Shown: positions 31,880 to 41,614 of the stretch, piece after piece
Layout of the letters: every line of letters starts with the position of its first letter
Numbering within the stretch: position 1 is the first letter of the stretch
DNA from: JAAEUB01 sp964550345
Lineage (GTDB): Bacteria; Pseudomonadota; Alphaproteobacteria; Rhodobacterales; Rhodobacteraceae
Direction of reading: 5' to 3'
Assembly: GCA_964550345.1 (NCBI GenBank)
Contig: CAZJYZ010000014.1
Span: 1 to 64,000, forward strand
Length of the DNA: 64,000 nt
Program-made: the position numbers and the translations under genes
The notes under the pieces: model-generated
Databases searched by the model: none
Seen by the model: only the letters and a program-made list of their open reading frames with translations
Told to the model about the DNA's origin: nothing

Positions 31880-33724
31880 TCAGGGGAACTGGCGATGGAC
31901 CGCGCTGATCACGGCCTGATCGAGGGTAATACCTGCCTGATTTTGCAGGGCGGTCGAGAAGGCGCCCGCCAGATCAAACCCGATTTCCTGCCCCATCTGG
32001 GCTGCAAAACCGGCTTTGGCGGCAATCGCATCCTCAGAGCTGTGATCGGCGGGCTGGATCTGGTCAAGGCGCACCAGAACCACGCCATCCACCGATTTCA
32101 ACACCGCCCAATCGTCCTTGGCCATGTTGAAAACCTCGACAATCATCGTATCAGGCGCGCCGATAATGGCAGCGTTGCGCGTCTGGCCGGTTTCGGAAAT
32201 TTCCGTCAGGCCAAGGCTTGAAAGGCTCTCGCCACCGCTGGTCAGGGCAGGCAGCATGGCATTCGCCTGTGCTTCGAGCAATGTCAGGCTTTCCTGATGG
32301 CGCCAGCTTGCGTCGACCATCATGCGCACCTCGTCCAGTGCCATCAGGCGCGGCGCATCTACATTGTCGATGCGCAGGGCAAACAGCCCGCCGTCCTCAA
32401 GGCTGACCAGTTCGGGGAAGTCCCCCTCGTTGGTCAGGGAAATGGCGTCGCGGAATTCGTCATAGGCGGCGATGCCTTCGCCGTTGCCCGCACTCCAGTT
32501 CAGGGTTGAAAGCTCCATGCCTTCGGTTTCGGAAACCAGCTCTTCCAGCGTTGCGCCACCGGCCAGAAGATCATCAAGATCGGTCATCTGATCAAGGATC
32601 AGGCGGCGTGCCTGATCACCGGCAATGACAGCGCGCAATTCGCTTTCTACATCCTCGAACGGTGTATGCTGAGCGGCAAGAATGGCGTTCATGCGAAAGA
32701 TTGCCGGGCCGAGGTTGCTGTCGGCTGGTCCGGCAAGGCCGGGCTCGGTCAGGGCGAAGACTGCGTCACCGGCGTCGCCCAGTTCGTCGTGGGTGACATC
32801 TCCCAAATCAATGTCGCTCAGTGTCAGGCCCCGGTCGCCAACCAAAGTGGCAAAGTCAGTCTCTCCGGCAGTGATGGCGGCCCAGGCGGCCTGTGCGTCA
32901 GCATCCGAGCCAAAAACCAGCCGCTCTACCAGCCGCCGCTCGGGTTGGTTGTACTGGGCGGCACGTTCTTCATAGAGGTTTTGCAAAGCGGTCGCGTCCA
33001 CTTCAATGCTCTCCAGTAGGTTTTCGGGTTTGAGCCAGGCAATCGTGGTGTGTTTGATCTCGGGTAGGGTGTAATCGGCAGGATGGCCTTCGTAATACGT
33101 GGTCAGCGCTTCCTCCGTTGGGTCACCGGGGGCTGTTTCCAAAGCTGCAAGCCCAAGTGTACCCCATGTGAAGCTGCGGGTTTCACGTGCAAAATCAAAC
33201 AGCGTATCCGTATAGATCGGCGAAATGGCGGCACCGTTGACGATAGCCGTTTGCAGTATTGCACGGGTCAGATCAACACGCAGGTCTGCTTCGAACCCGG
33301 CCGGGGTCAGCCCAGCATCTTCCAGGGCAAACCTGTAGGCGTCACTGGAAAACTCGCCATTCAGCCCCTGAAATTGCGGGATCTGCATCAGTTCCCTGCG
33401 CAGATTGTCATCCCCCACCGAAATACCCAGCCGTGCAGCTTCGTTATCCAGCGCTGTGGCGGTAATAACCTGTTCCAGCACCTGGCGCGTCAGGCCAAAC
33501 TCTTCGGCCAGCGCAATGGGGATAGCCTGACCGGTCTGAGCACGCTGCGCGTTCAGCGCCGCCCGCAGCTCGCGGAAATAGCGGTTGGTGTCAATATCCG
33601 CGTCGCCAACAGAGCCTATTGAACTTGTCGAGCCGCCAAAATTGGATGAGCCAAAGCCAACCAGTCCGACCATAACCAGGCCCAGAATGATCCAGACAAA
33701 AATGCGAGAGGGTTTCGAGGCCAT
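31880..33724 (-). CDS. PpiD-like periplasmic folding factor (SurA/parvulin type)
   Basis: 614 residues from ATG 33724. One N-terminal membrane anchor (IFVWIILGLVMVGLVGFG), then SurA_N-like helices (VGDADIDTNRYFRELRAALNAQ…EEFGLTRQVLEQVITATAL…LGISVGDDNLRRELMQIPQFQ), and a degenerate parvulin region (LVERLVFGSDADAQAAWAAITAGETDFATLVGDRGL). Anchored in the inner membrane, it helps fold outer-membrane and secreted proteins. An upstream frame extends 20 residues that look unrelated. The trpE-ppiD pairing is typical of Rhodobacterales as I recall. Confidence 0.9.
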   Translation of the reverse strand: MASKPSRIFVWIILGLVMVGLVGFGSSNFGGSTSSIGSVGDADIDTNRYFRELRAALNAQRAQTGQAIPIALAEEFGLTRQVLEQVITATALDNEAARLGISVGDDNLRRELMQIPQFQGLNGEFSSDAYRFALEDAGLTPAGFEADLRVDLTRAILQTAIVNGAAISPIYTDTLFDFARETRSFTWGTLGLAALETAPGDPTEEALTTYYEGHPADYTLPEIKHTTIAWLKPENLLESIEVDATALQNLYEERAAQYNQPERRLVERLVFGSDADAQAAWAAITAGETDFATLVGDRGLTLSDIDLGDVTHDELGDAGDAVFALTEPGLAGPADSNLGPAIFRMNAILAAQHTPFEDVESELRAVIAGDQARRLILDQMTDLDDLLAGGATLEELVSETEGMELSTLNWSAGNGEGIAAYDEFRDAISLTNEGDFPELVSLEDGGLFALRIDNVDAPRLMALDEVRMMVDASWRHQESLTLLEAQANAMLPALTSGGESLSSLGLTEISETGQTRNAAIIGAPDTMIVEVFNMAKDDWAVLKSVDGVVLVRLDQIQPADHSSEDAIAAKAGFAAQMGQEIGFDLAGAFSTALQNQAGITLDQAVISAVHRQFP

Positions 33725-33798
33725 GATGCCGCCCGTTTGTTGTTGTTGCCCAAGCGTTTTAGGCGAGGATCGAGCGAATGCCAACCAGTGTTTGACCC

Positions 33799-34968
33799 TT
33801 AAAGCGCACGTAATCGTTCAAAGAGCTGGGCAATGCCATCCGTGTCTATATTGGCAAAGGCAAAACGCATATGACGGGCTCCGCTAGGGCTGCCATCCGG
33901 CGTGAACATGGTGCCTGGCAAGGCCAGCACGCCTGCACGGGTGACCATCTGCTGCGCCAGCGCATCCGAAGGGGTTTCATACGGGTGCTCTACATAAGCA
34001 AAATAGGCCCCCGCACCCAATAGCTTCCATCCGGCCAGGTCTGCAAAACCGGCCTCAATCGCGGTGCGGCGCGCCAGAATTTCCAGCCGCTCACCGGCCA
34101 GCCAATCCCCAAGGTTGCGCATGCCCCACAGGGCAGCGCGCTGGCTCAGTTGGTTTGGGCAGATGGTGACGCTGTCCAGAAACTTCTCGGCCTCGGCCAG
34201 CGTCGCCTTTCCTGCCACCATCGCCCCAACCCGGTGCCCGGTCAGGCGATAAGCTTTGGAAAAACTGTAAAGCTGGATCAGGGTTTCGGCCCAGTCCGGA
34301 TCGCCAAACAAATCATGTGGCGCCTCAGAAGACGCATGAAAATCTCGGTAGGTCTCGTCGATGATAAGTGCAATGCCGCGGGCTTTTGCCAGATCGTAAA
34401 AGGCGTGGATCAGGGCGGGTGGGTATTCTACGCCTGCGGGATTGTTGGGCGTGACCTGAACAATGGCCCTTGTGCGGGGGGTAATAAGGCGTGCCGCCTC
34501 TGTCGGATCCGGCAACAAATCGCCGCCCACTTCCAGGGGCACACATTTTATACCAGCCATGTCCAGCCACATTTTATGGCTGAAATACCAAGGGCTTGGA
34601 AGGATTATTTCATCTTCAGGTCCGGCCAGAACCGCTGTCGCAGCAGTGAATGCCTGATTGCAGCCGGACGTGATTGCGACCTGTTCCGCGCCAACATTGC
34701 CGCCATAGGCGGTCGACCAACGCCCCGCTATTTCAGCGCGCAGCTCCGGCAGGCCCAGTACCGGACCATAAAGATGCGCCGCACCGTCTTGCATCGCGGC
34801 CTCAGCAATGGCCCGGCGAAGAGGTTCGGGGGGCGGATCAACCGGGGCAGCCTGCGACACGTTCAGTAACGGACGCTCCGGTGGAAACTGCACCCCGTCT
34901 ATCCACCGCTGCGCTTGCATGATTGGGGGGGCGGCCGTGCGTGTCATATTTGCATTGAACACGGGCAT
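33799..34968 (-). CDS. PLP-dependent aminotransferase, class I/II
   Basis: 389 residues. PLP-lysine in YSFSKAYRLTGHRVGAM, substrate motif TPNNPAGVEYP, and DETYRDF. Exact substrate cannot be told from the sequence; the fold-type I aspartate/aromatic aminotransferase group is certain. Start could be ATG 34968 or the internal Met seven residues later. Confidence 0.9.
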   Translation of the reverse strand: MPVFNANMTRTAAPPIMQAQRWIDGVQFPPERPLLNVSQAAPVDPPPEPLRRAIAEAAMQDGAAHLYGPVLGLPELRAEIAGRWSTAYGGNVGAEQVAITSGCNQAFTAATAVLAGPEDEIILPSPWYFSHKMWLDMAGIKCVPLEVGGDLLPDPTEAARLITPRTRAIVQVTPNNPAGVEYPPALIHAFYDLAKARGIALIIDETYRDFHASSEAPHDLFGDPDWAETLIQLYSFSKAYRLTGHRVGAMVAGKATLAEAEKFLDSVTICPNQLSQRAALWGMRNLGDWLAGERLEILARRTAIEAGFADLAGWKLLGAGAYFAYVEHPYETPSDALAQQMVTRAGVLALPGTMFTPDGSPSGARHMRFAFANIDTDGIAQLFERLRAL

Positions 34969-34978
34969 GATCGCTCCT

Positions 34979-35024
34979 TCATCTTGGCAAAAATACCTCC
35001 GCCGGAGGCCTCAAATCTCTTTGG
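34979..35024 (-). repeat. Dispersed repeat between tyrS and aminotransferase genes
   Basis: TTCATCTTGGC-AAAAATACCTCC followed by GCCGGAGGCCTCAAATCT; matches 30293-30336 at nearly every base. The GGAGG..CCTCC part folds into a small hairpin. Confidence 0.75.
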
Positions 35025-35026
35025 CG

Positions 35027-36280
35027 CTAGCCTTGCAACACCACAAGCGCATGGCGTTTTTTCCCAGCGGACAGTTTCAACGGCTGGCCCAGATCTGCGG
35101 GTGAAATCATTACCCCGGCACTCGCAACAGCTTCGTCATTCAACCGGGCACCACCTTCAGCAATCAACCGTTTGGCCTCTTTGCCGGAACCAGCTAGCCC
35201 GGCGCGGGTGAAAAGCTGCACCACGGATATACCGTCGCCGATATCGTCCGCTGTCAGCTTCAGGGTCGGCAGGTCCTCACCGGTTCCACCCTTCTCAAAC
35301 ACCTCCCGCGCCGTTGCCTCGGCCGCATCAGCCGCCGCCCGGCCATGGGCAAGGGTTGTAACTTCATTCGCCAGCCTGATTTTAGCGTCGTTGATCGCCT
35401 GACCTTCGGCCGCCCCTAGTTGGTCACATTCTTCCACCGGAAGTTCCGTGTAGAGTTTCAGGAACCTTGCCACATCGGCATCGGGAATATTACGCCAGAA
35501 CTGCCAGAACTCGTAAGGTGACAGCATATCACCGTTGAGCCAAACGGCCCCGCCTTGCGATTTGCCCATCTTGCGGCCATCAGACATGGCCAACAGATGC
35601 GAGGTCAGGCCAAAAACTTCCGTTTGAATCACCCGGCGTGTCAGGTCGATCCCGTTAACAATATTACCCCATTGGTCCGAGCCGCCCATTTGCAGCAAAC
35701 AGCCGTAGCGTTTGTTTAGCTCCATGAAATCATAGGCTTGTAGGATCATGTAGTTGAACTCAAGGAAGCTCAGGCTTTGCTCGCGCTCCAGCCGTGCCTT
35801 GACGCTTTCAAAGGCTAACATGCGGTTGACGGAAAAATGCCGGCCAATGTCGCGCAGAAATTCAAGGTAGTTCAGATTGTCCAGCCATTCGGCATTGTTA
35901 ACCATGATAGCGTCGTTTTCGCCGTCGCCAAAAGTCACATAGGCCGAAAAAACTTCGCGAATACCTGCCAGATTGGCGTCGATGGTTTCGGGGGTCAGCA
36001 AAGGACGTTCATCGGCCCGGTCGGTCGGGTCCCCGACCTTGGTCGTTCCACCACCCATCAGAACAATCGGCTTATGGCCGGTCTTTTGCAGCCAACGCAG
36101 CATCATAATCTGGATCAGGGACCCAACATGCAAGGACGGCGCTGTGGCATCAAAGCCGATATAGCCGGGCACAATCCCATCCACCAAAGCTTCGTCCAGC
36201 GCCTGATAATCGGTGCAATCGGCCAGAAAGCCGCGCTCGATCATTACACGCATAAAGTCTGATTTCGGGTGGTAGGTCAT
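35027..36280 (-). CDS. tyrS: Tyrosyl-tRNA synthetase
   Basis: 417 residues from ATG 36280 (MTYHPKSDFMRVM, the usual alphaproteobacterial start). HIGH-type motif SLHVGSLIQ, tyrosine-binding YMILQAYDF and GGSDQWGNI, KMSKS-type motif KMGKSQGG, and a C-terminal S4 RNA-binding domain (VVQLFTRAGLAGSGKEAKRLIAEGGARLND). ATG 36295 is a possible start five residues earlier. Divergent from anmK with 64 bases between. Confidence 0.96.
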   Translation of the reverse strand: MTYHPKSDFMRVMIERGFLADCTDYQALDEALVDGIVPGYIGFDATAPSLHVGSLIQIMMLRWLQKTGHKPIVLMGGGTTKVGDPTDRADERPLLTPETIDANLAGIREVFSAYVTFGDGENDAIMVNNAEWLDNLNYLEFLRDIGRHFSVNRMLAFESVKARLEREQSLSFLEFNYMILQAYDFMELNKRYGCLLQMGGSDQWGNIVNGIDLTRRVIQTEVFGLTSHLLAMSDGRKMGKSQGGAVWLNGDMLSPYEFWQFWRNIPDADVARFLKLYTELPVEECDQLGAAEGQAINDAKIRLANEVTTLAHGRAAADAAEATAREVFEKGGTGEDLPTLKLTADDIGDGISVVQLFTRAGLAGSGKEAKRLIAEGGARLNDEAVASAGVMISPADLGQPLKLSAGKKRHALVVLQG

Positions 36281-36344
36281 GTGATTTCGGTCCATTCTGT
36301 AAGCTCGCGCCTCTATATCGGGGCCGGGCGCAAAGGGGAAGCAT

Positions 36345-37445
36345 ATGTTGAAGGCGGGGCCGGTCTGGGCGTTGGGGGCGATGTCGGGCACATCGCTGGA
36401 CGGCGTGGATGCGGCCATGGTGCTGACCGATGGTGAGACCCTGTTTGAATTTGGCGAAACTGCTTACCGGCCATATCTGCCCGAAGAATGCGCCCTGATC
36501 AGCGCGGCTTTGGGGCGTTGGCCGGGTGAGCAGGGGGTGGCAGAAGCCGCTGAACTGGTCGAAACGGCCCATGCCACGCTTCTGTCCGGCTTTGAGGGGG
36601 CTGAGCTGATCGGCTTTCACGGCCAAACCCTTGCCCATGATCCCCATGGTCGCGGCACCCATCAGGCTGGCGAAGGTCAGATTTTAGCCGAAATTTTGCG
36701 CCTGCCGGTGGTCAGCGACTTTCGCAGCGCTGATGTGGCGATGGGGGGCGAGGGCGCACCGCTGGCGCCATTTTTTCACTTCGCTTTGGCGAAATGGATC
36801 GATGCCACGGCGCCTTTGGCCTTTCTTAACCTGGGTGGGGTCGGGAACCTGACCTGGGTCGACCCCGGAAAAGATCACCCTGAAGATTCGGGCGCACTGC
36901 TCGCCTTTGACACAGGCCCGGCCAACGCACCGATTAATGATCTGATGATAGCCCGGCTGGGGCTGGAATTTGACCGGGACGGCGCATTGGCAGCTGAGGG
37001 ACAGGCAAACAAAGCCATTGTGACCGAGTTCCTCGAGGATAGGTATTTTCATAAAATACCTCCAAAATCCCTGGACCGCGATGCGTTTCCCGCCCTCCCG
37101 CAAGCGGTTGAGGGGCTGAATGACGCCGACGCAGCCGCAACCTTAACCGCCTGTGCCGTGGCGGCTGTGGCGCGTGGGATGGAACATTGCCCTATAACGC
37201 CCGCGCGCTTGCTGGTGACGGGTGGCGGGCGCCACAACGCGGCGATGATGGCCGGATTGTCCGCCGCATTGGAGTGTTCAGTCCTGCCGGTTGAGGATGT
37301 TGGGCTGAACGGAGACATGCTGGAGGCACAAGCCTTTGCCTATCTGGCCGTGCGTGTGGCCCGTGGTCTGCCCACCTCTGCCCCCGGTACGACCGGCGTG
37401 GCAGGTGCCATCGGTGGCGGGGTGTTAAGCCGCCCGACAGAATAA
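36345..37445 (+). CDS. anmK: Anhydro-N-acetylmuramic acid kinase
   Basis: Recycles 1,6-anhydroMurNAc released by lytic transglycosylases: hydrolyses the anhydro ring and phosphorylates. Motifs: GAMSGTSLDGVDAAMV (ATP), IGFHGQTLAH, NLGGVGNLT, FDTGPANAPIND, PPKSLDR and VTGGGRHN. 366 residues. Divergent to tyrS, an arrangement common in alphaproteobacteria. Confidence 0.96.
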   Translation: MLKAGPVWALGAMSGTSLDGVDAAMVLTDGETLFEFGETAYRPYLPEECALISAALGRWPGEQGVAEAAELVETAHATLLSGFEGAELIGFHGQTLAHDPHGRGTHQAGEGQILAEILRLPVVSDFRSADVAMGGEGAPLAPFFHFALAKWIDATAPLAFLNLGGVGNLTWVDPGKDHPEDSGALLAFDTGPANAPINDLMIARLGLEFDRDGALAAEGQANKAIVTEFLEDRYFHKIPPKSLDRDAFPALPQAVEGLNDADAAATLTACAVAAVARGMEHCPITPARLLVTGGGRHNAAMMAGLSAALECSVLPVEDVGLNGDMLEAQAFAYLAVRVARGLPTSAPGTTGVAGAIGGGVLSRPTE

Positions 37446-37546
37446 GCCAAAACGCGACCTCTGACATGTCGCAGGTTAGCGCGAAGCGGGAGGATTCGCA
37501 TTTTAATCTGGTGGGAAATTGACGGCTGTAGAAGGTTTCCCGCGCA

Positions 37547-38806
37547 ATGTTTCAGGTTCTCAATTCTTCATGGGCGCTGCTTTTGGGCATGATGCTCTTG
37601 ATGATCGGCAACGGTGTGCAGGGCACGTTGTTGGGTATTCGCGGCGCGATGGAAGGCTTTTCGACCTTTGAACTATCGCTGGTCATGTCCGGCTATTTCG
37701 TCGGTTTCCTAGGCGGATCGCGCATGGCGCCATGGATGATTCGCCGGGTTGGACATGTACGGGTCTTTGCCGCCCTTGGCTCGTTCATATCAGCGGTGCT
37801 GATCCTCTTCCCGGCGCTGACGGATCCGTGGATTTGGATGTTGCTGCGGGTTGCCATCGGGTTTTGCTTTTCAGGTGTTTATGTCACCGCAGAAAGCTGG
37901 CTGAACAATGCAGCCAGCAATGAAAACCGAGGAAAAGCCTTGTCTCTCTACATCATCGTCCAGATGGTTGGCATCGTCGTGGCACAGGGGCTGGTCGTGC
38001 TTGGGGACCCTGCGGGGTTTTTGCTGTTCATTGTGCCGTCGGTACTGGTGTCCATCGCCTTTGCGCCGATTCTATTGTCGGTCAGCCCGACGCCGGGATT
38101 TGACAGCGCCAAACGTATGAGCCTTGCGGAATTGTTCCGCATTTCGCCCCTTGGCTGTGTTGGCATCTTCGTTCTGGGTGGGGCTTTTTCCGCATTGTTC
38201 GGAATGTCTGCAGTATTCGGCACCGAGGCCGGGCTGAGCGTGGCGCAGATTTCGGCCTTCGTAGCGATGATCTATGTTGGCGGGCTGGTCATGCAATATC
38301 CTATCGGCTGGATGTCTGACCGTATGGACAGGCGGGTGCTGATCCTTGTCGTAGCCGGGGTGGGTGGAATTTCGTCTTTACTACCGGTCCTGTTGACCGG
38401 AGGGTTTGCCCTGCTTTTAATCGCCGCTTTCCTGCTGGGCGGGTTGATAAACCCCCTCTATGCCTTGTTGCTGGCCTATGTGAACGACTTTCTGGAGCTT
38501 GACGACATGGCCGCGGCCTCCTCTGGGCTGGTGTTCATTAACGGGGTCGGGGCCATTGCGGGCCCGGTGCTGACCGGCTGGAGTATGGCCATATTGGGTC
38601 CCAATGGGTTTTTCGTCTATGTCGCTGCCCTTCTGGCCGCACTGGTTCTTTACGGAACATGGCGTACAACCCGGCGCGAGGCGCTCGATCTGGAAGAACA
38701 GGGGGCTTATGTTTCAGTGTCACCTTCAGCTTCACTCGTAGCGGTGGATATGGCTCAGGAGGTTTATATCGAAGCGGGCCAGGACGACATCGATGCGACA
38801 CATTAA
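37547..38806 (+). CDS. MFS transporter (YcaD-like)
   Basis: 419 residues with 12 predicted hydrophobic helices. MFS loop motif GFLGGSRMAPWMIRRVGHVRV between helices 2 and 3, and the second-half equivalent PIGWMSDRMDRRVLI. The long helix set with FIVPSVLVSIAFAPILL resembles YcaD-type permeases. Substrate unknown. C-terminal tail about 40 residues, hydrophilic. Confidence 0.88.
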   Translation: MFQVLNSSWALLLGMMLLMIGNGVQGTLLGIRGAMEGFSTFELSLVMSGYFVGFLGGSRMAPWMIRRVGHVRVFAALGSFISAVLILFPALTDPWIWMLLRVAIGFCFSGVYVTAESWLNNAASNENRGKALSLYIIVQMVGIVVAQGLVVLGDPAGFLLFIVPSVLVSIAFAPILLSVSPTPGFDSAKRMSLAELFRISPLGCVGIFVLGGAFSALFGMSAVFGTEAGLSVAQISAFVAMIYVGGLVMQYPIGWMSDRMDRRVLILVVAGVGGISSLLPVLLTGGFALLLIAAFLLGGLINPLYALLLAYVNDFLELDDMAAASSGLVFINGVGAIAGPVLTGWSMAILGPNGFFVYVAALLAALVLYGTWRTTRREALDLEEQGAYVSVSPSASLVAVDMAQEVYIEAGQDDIDATH

Positions 38807-38899
38807 CCAAGGTTTGCGCAATATTCATAAAAAGTGTTGCGTCTATATGAAATTTTTGTAACGTCACCTTAGTGGAGCAGCGAATGGGGAGGGGCAGGC

Positions 38900-39472
38900 A
38901 TGTCCGAACCTGAAGACGTAGTAGCCTTCTGGCTGGATGAGGTCGGGCCTGAAGGCTGGTATAACGGCAGCGAAGAGCTGGATCAGTTAGTACGCGACCG
39001 TTTTATGAAAACCTGGGAAAATGCCTGTAGTGGCGCCTATTCCCTGTGGCTGACCTATCCCACAGGTGTTCTGGCCTATCTAATTGTCATGGACCAGTTT
39101 CCGCGCAACATGTTTCGCGGTGACAAGCGGGCTTTTTCCAGCGATTTTGCAGCACTTGAGGCGGCAAAGGCGGCGGTTAAAAAAGGCTGGGATATGCGGA
39201 TTGACGAACCGGCCAGGCAGTTCTTTTATCTGCCGATGATGCATTCAGAAAACCTGTGTGATCAGGACCGCTGCGTGCGCCTGATGCTGACGCGCATGCC
39301 TGAAAGTGGTGCGACCAACCTTTTGCATGCCAAGGTGCATCGGGAAGTCATTCGCCAATTTGGCCGGTTCCCGTACCGCAATGTAGCCCTTGCCCGTGAA
39401 ACGACCCCGCCTGAGGCAGAGTTCGTCAATCAGGGCGGCTATGGCGCCGTACTGGAGCGACTAAGCGCCTGA
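38900..39472 (+). CDS. DUF924 family protein
   Basis: 190 residues; the family pattern is clear: DVVAFWLDEVGPEGWY…, LAYLIVMDQFPRNMFRGDKRAFSSD, FFYLPMMHSENLCDQD and HREVIRQFGRFPYRN. The fold is TPR-like and all-helical; function unknown. Stands before lpdA without a shared transcript sign (132 bases with an operator between). Confidence 0.92.
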   Translation: MSEPEDVVAFWLDEVGPEGWYNGSEELDQLVRDRFMKTWENACSGAYSLWLTYPTGVLAYLIVMDQFPRNMFRGDKRAFSSDFAALEAAKAAVKKGWDMRIDEPARQFFYLPMMHSENLCDQDRCVRLMLTRMPESGATNLLHAKVHREVIRQFGRFPYRNVALARETTPPEAEFVNQGGYGAVLERLSA

Positions 39473-39560
39473 AGGGTCAACGCCGTTTAATTGCGTAGCT
39501 GGCGCCACATAGTTTTAAAGAAGATGCGCTTCTGGTGCGACGCGTCATTGATGCGGCTGA

Positions 39561-39588
39561 AAATATAGTTTAATGCCAAACTATATTT
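39561..39588. promoter_or_regulatory. Inverted repeat upstream of lpdA (operator shared with pdhA)
   Basis: Arms AAATATAGTTT and AAACTATATTT, perfect 11-bp complements around AATGCC. The inner TAGTTT-N6-AAACTA equals the pdhA site. It ends 16 bases before the ATG, overlapping the likely ribosome-site region, fitting a repressor. Confidence 0.78.
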
Positions 39589-39604
39589 CTCAGGAGTGTG
39601 CGTC

Positions 39605-40999
39605 ATGGCAGAACAAACCTATGATCTTGTCGTTGTCGGGGCTGGCCCCGGTGGATATGTGGCGGCAATCAGGGCTGCGCAGCTGGGCCTGAAAGTGGCG
39701 GTGGTTGAGCGCGAGCATCTGGGCGGTATCTGCCTGAACTGGGGCTGTATCCCCACAAAGGCCCTGCTGAGATCGGCCGAAGTTTATCACCTGATGGAGC
39801 GCGCCGCGGAATTTGGATTGTCCGCAGGCAAGCCCAGCCATGATCTTGAGGCTATCGTCAAACGGTCCCGCAAAGTCTCGGCGCAACTGGCCGGCGGGGT
39901 CGGACATTTACTGAAAAAGAACAAGGTTCAGGTGGTGATGGGCGAGGCGACATTGCCATCGCGCGGCGTGGTTTCGGTCAAGACGGATAAGGGTGTGGAA
40001 GAGCTGAGCGCACCGCATATCATTCTTGCCACCGGGGCACGTGCGCGGGAGTTACCCGGGCTTGAGGCTGACGGTGATCTGGTCTGGACCTATAAACATG
40101 CATTGAACCCACCGCGCATGCCCAAGCGGTTGCTGGTCATCGGCTCTGGCGCAATTGGCATTGAATTTGCCAGCTTCTTCAACACGTTAGGAGCTGACGT
40201 TACCGTGGTTGAGGTGATGGACAGAGTGTTGCCTGTGGAGGATGCTGAAATCAGCGGCCTGGCCAAAAAAGCCTTTGTTAAACAAGGTATGAAGATCATG
40301 GAGAAATCTATGGTCAAAAAATTGGACCGCTCCAAAGGCAAGGTAACCGCCCATATTGAAACTGGCGGTAAGGTCGGAAAACAGGATTTCGACACGGTGA
40401 TTTCCGCGGTCGGCATCGTCGGCAATGTTGAAAACCTTGGGCTGGAAGCGCTTGGGGTAAAACTGGACCGTACCCATGTGGTGACGGATGAATATTGCCG
40501 GACCGGGGTCGAGGGGCTTTATGCCATTGGCGATATCGCCGGTGCGCCATGGCTGGCCCACAAGGCGAGCCATGAAGGAGTGATGGTTGCCGAATTGATA
40601 GCCGGGCAAAAGGTCCACCCGGTCAAACCCGAAAGCATCGCCGGCTGCACCTATTGTCAGCCGCAAGTGGCCAGTGTCGGGTATACCGAAGCGCAGGCCA
40701 TTGAGGCCGGGTACAAGGTCAAAGTGGGGCGTTTTCCCTTCATGGGTAACGGCAAGGCCATCGCCTTGGGGGAACCCGAGGGATTAGTCAAAACCGTGTT
40801 TGACGCGAAAACCGGCGAGCTTTTAGGCGCGCATATGATTGGCGCCGAGGTGACCGAGCTTATTCAGGGTTACGTGGTTGGGCGCACCTTGGAAACAACC
40901 GAGGCCGAGCTGATGCACACGGTTTTCCCGCATCCAACCCTGTCCGAGATGATGCATGAAAGCGTGCTGTCTGCCTATGGGCGCGCTATTCATTTCTGA
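39605..40999 (+). CDS. lpdA: Dihydrolipoamide dehydrogenase (E3)
   Basis: 464 residues. FAD motif GAGPGGYVAAIRAAQLG, redox-active disulfide GGICLNWGCIPTKALL, NAD motif GSGAIGIEFASFF, AIGDIAG, and catalytic HAHPT-type HTVFPHPTLSEMMHE. ATG 39605 preceded by AGGAG. E3 reoxidises the lipoyl groups of the PDH and other complexes. Shares its operator with pdhA, so it is probably the PDH E3. Confidence 0.97.
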   Translation: MAEQTYDLVVVGAGPGGYVAAIRAAQLGLKVAVVEREHLGGICLNWGCIPTKALLRSAEVYHLMERAAEFGLSAGKPSHDLEAIVKRSRKVSAQLAGGVGHLLKKNKVQVVMGEATLPSRGVVSVKTDKGVEELSAPHIILATGARARELPGLEADGDLVWTYKHALNPPRMPKRLLVIGSGAIGIEFASFFNTLGADVTVVEVMDRVLPVEDAEISGLAKKAFVKQGMKIMEKSMVKKLDRSKGKVTAHIETGGKVGKQDFDTVISAVGIVGNVENLGLEALGVKLDRTHVVTDEYCRTGVEGLYAIGDIAGAPWLAHKASHEGVMVAELIAGQKVHPVKPESIAGCTYCQPQVASVGYTEAQAIEAGYKVKVGRFPFMGNGKAIALGEPEGLVKTVFDAKTGELLGAHMIGAEVTELIQGYVVGRTLETTEAELMHTVFPHPTLSEMMHESVLSAYGRAIHF

Positions 41000-41012
41000 A
41001 ACAGGTATCAAA

Positions 41013-41042
41013 AAACCCGCGCGGCTGATGCTGCGCGGGTTT
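41013..41042. terminator. Terminator between lpdA and rhodanese gene
   Basis: AAACCCGCGC-loop-GCGCGGGTTT, with A run before and T run after, so active in both directions between convergent genes. Confidence 0.88.
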
Positions 41043-41065
41043 CTGTTTTGCTTTGTTATCAAGGC

Positions 41066-41437
41066 TTAGCGTTCGATTGAACCGCCAGCCATTTGCCAGT
41101 GGCCCAGTCCGCCAAGGTTGTGCACTTCGCTGTAACCCAGCGACATGAACAGGCGAACAGCCATGCCCGAACGCGCCCCGGAAGCGCAATAGATTGCGAC
41201 GGGCTTTTCGGTTTTCAGCTCAGGGTGAAAGTCCGGCGAAGAAGGGTCAGCCTGCATGCGCAGAACTGCCAGAGGGATATGGACAGCGCCAGCCGCTTTG
41301 CCAGACATGGCAATTTCATTGTGGTCACGCACGTCGATCACTGTGATCTGGTCATTGGCAGCGCGGCTGACAATTTCCTGAGGGCTGAGGCGGGCGGTAT
41401 TTGCAGCGGGCGAACGGCCCGTCATCAGGTTAAACAT
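41066..41437 (-). CDS. Single-domain rhodanese
   Basis: 123 residues; ITVIDVRDHNEIAMSGKAAGAVHIPL, active loop YCASGARSGM (catalytic Cys about residue 84) and the end LGYSEVHNLGGLGHWQMAGG. A cytoplasmic sulfurtransferase of the GlpE/PspE type. Convergent with lpdA. Partner unknown. Confidence 0.9.
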   Translation of the reverse strand: MFNLMTGRSPAANTARLSPQEIVSRAANDQITVIDVRDHNEIAMSGKAAGAVHIPLAVLRMQADPSSPDFHPELKTEKPVAIYCASGARSGMAVRLFMSLGYSEVHNLGGLGHWQMAGGSIER

Positions 41438-41614
41438 GTCTGTACTTCCTTGAATTGTGTGCCTGTAAGCAGGTTTGTGTCTTGTTCGAGGTCCGATATA
41501 GGGTGCGTTTCAGTCGGATCAATAGCTTGATGGCCATAATATTCAAAAAAATGAATGTGACAAGTGAATTCTGCCCACGAAGGCCATGCACGGGGGCAGA
41601 ATGAGGTTTAAAGC

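Noticed and set aside
37041..37061. Perfect AGGTATTTT-CAT-AAAATACCT palindrome resembling the dispersed repeat
   Set aside because: It lies in the anmK coding sequence where the residues (YFHKIPPKSLDR) fit the family; most likely coincidence.
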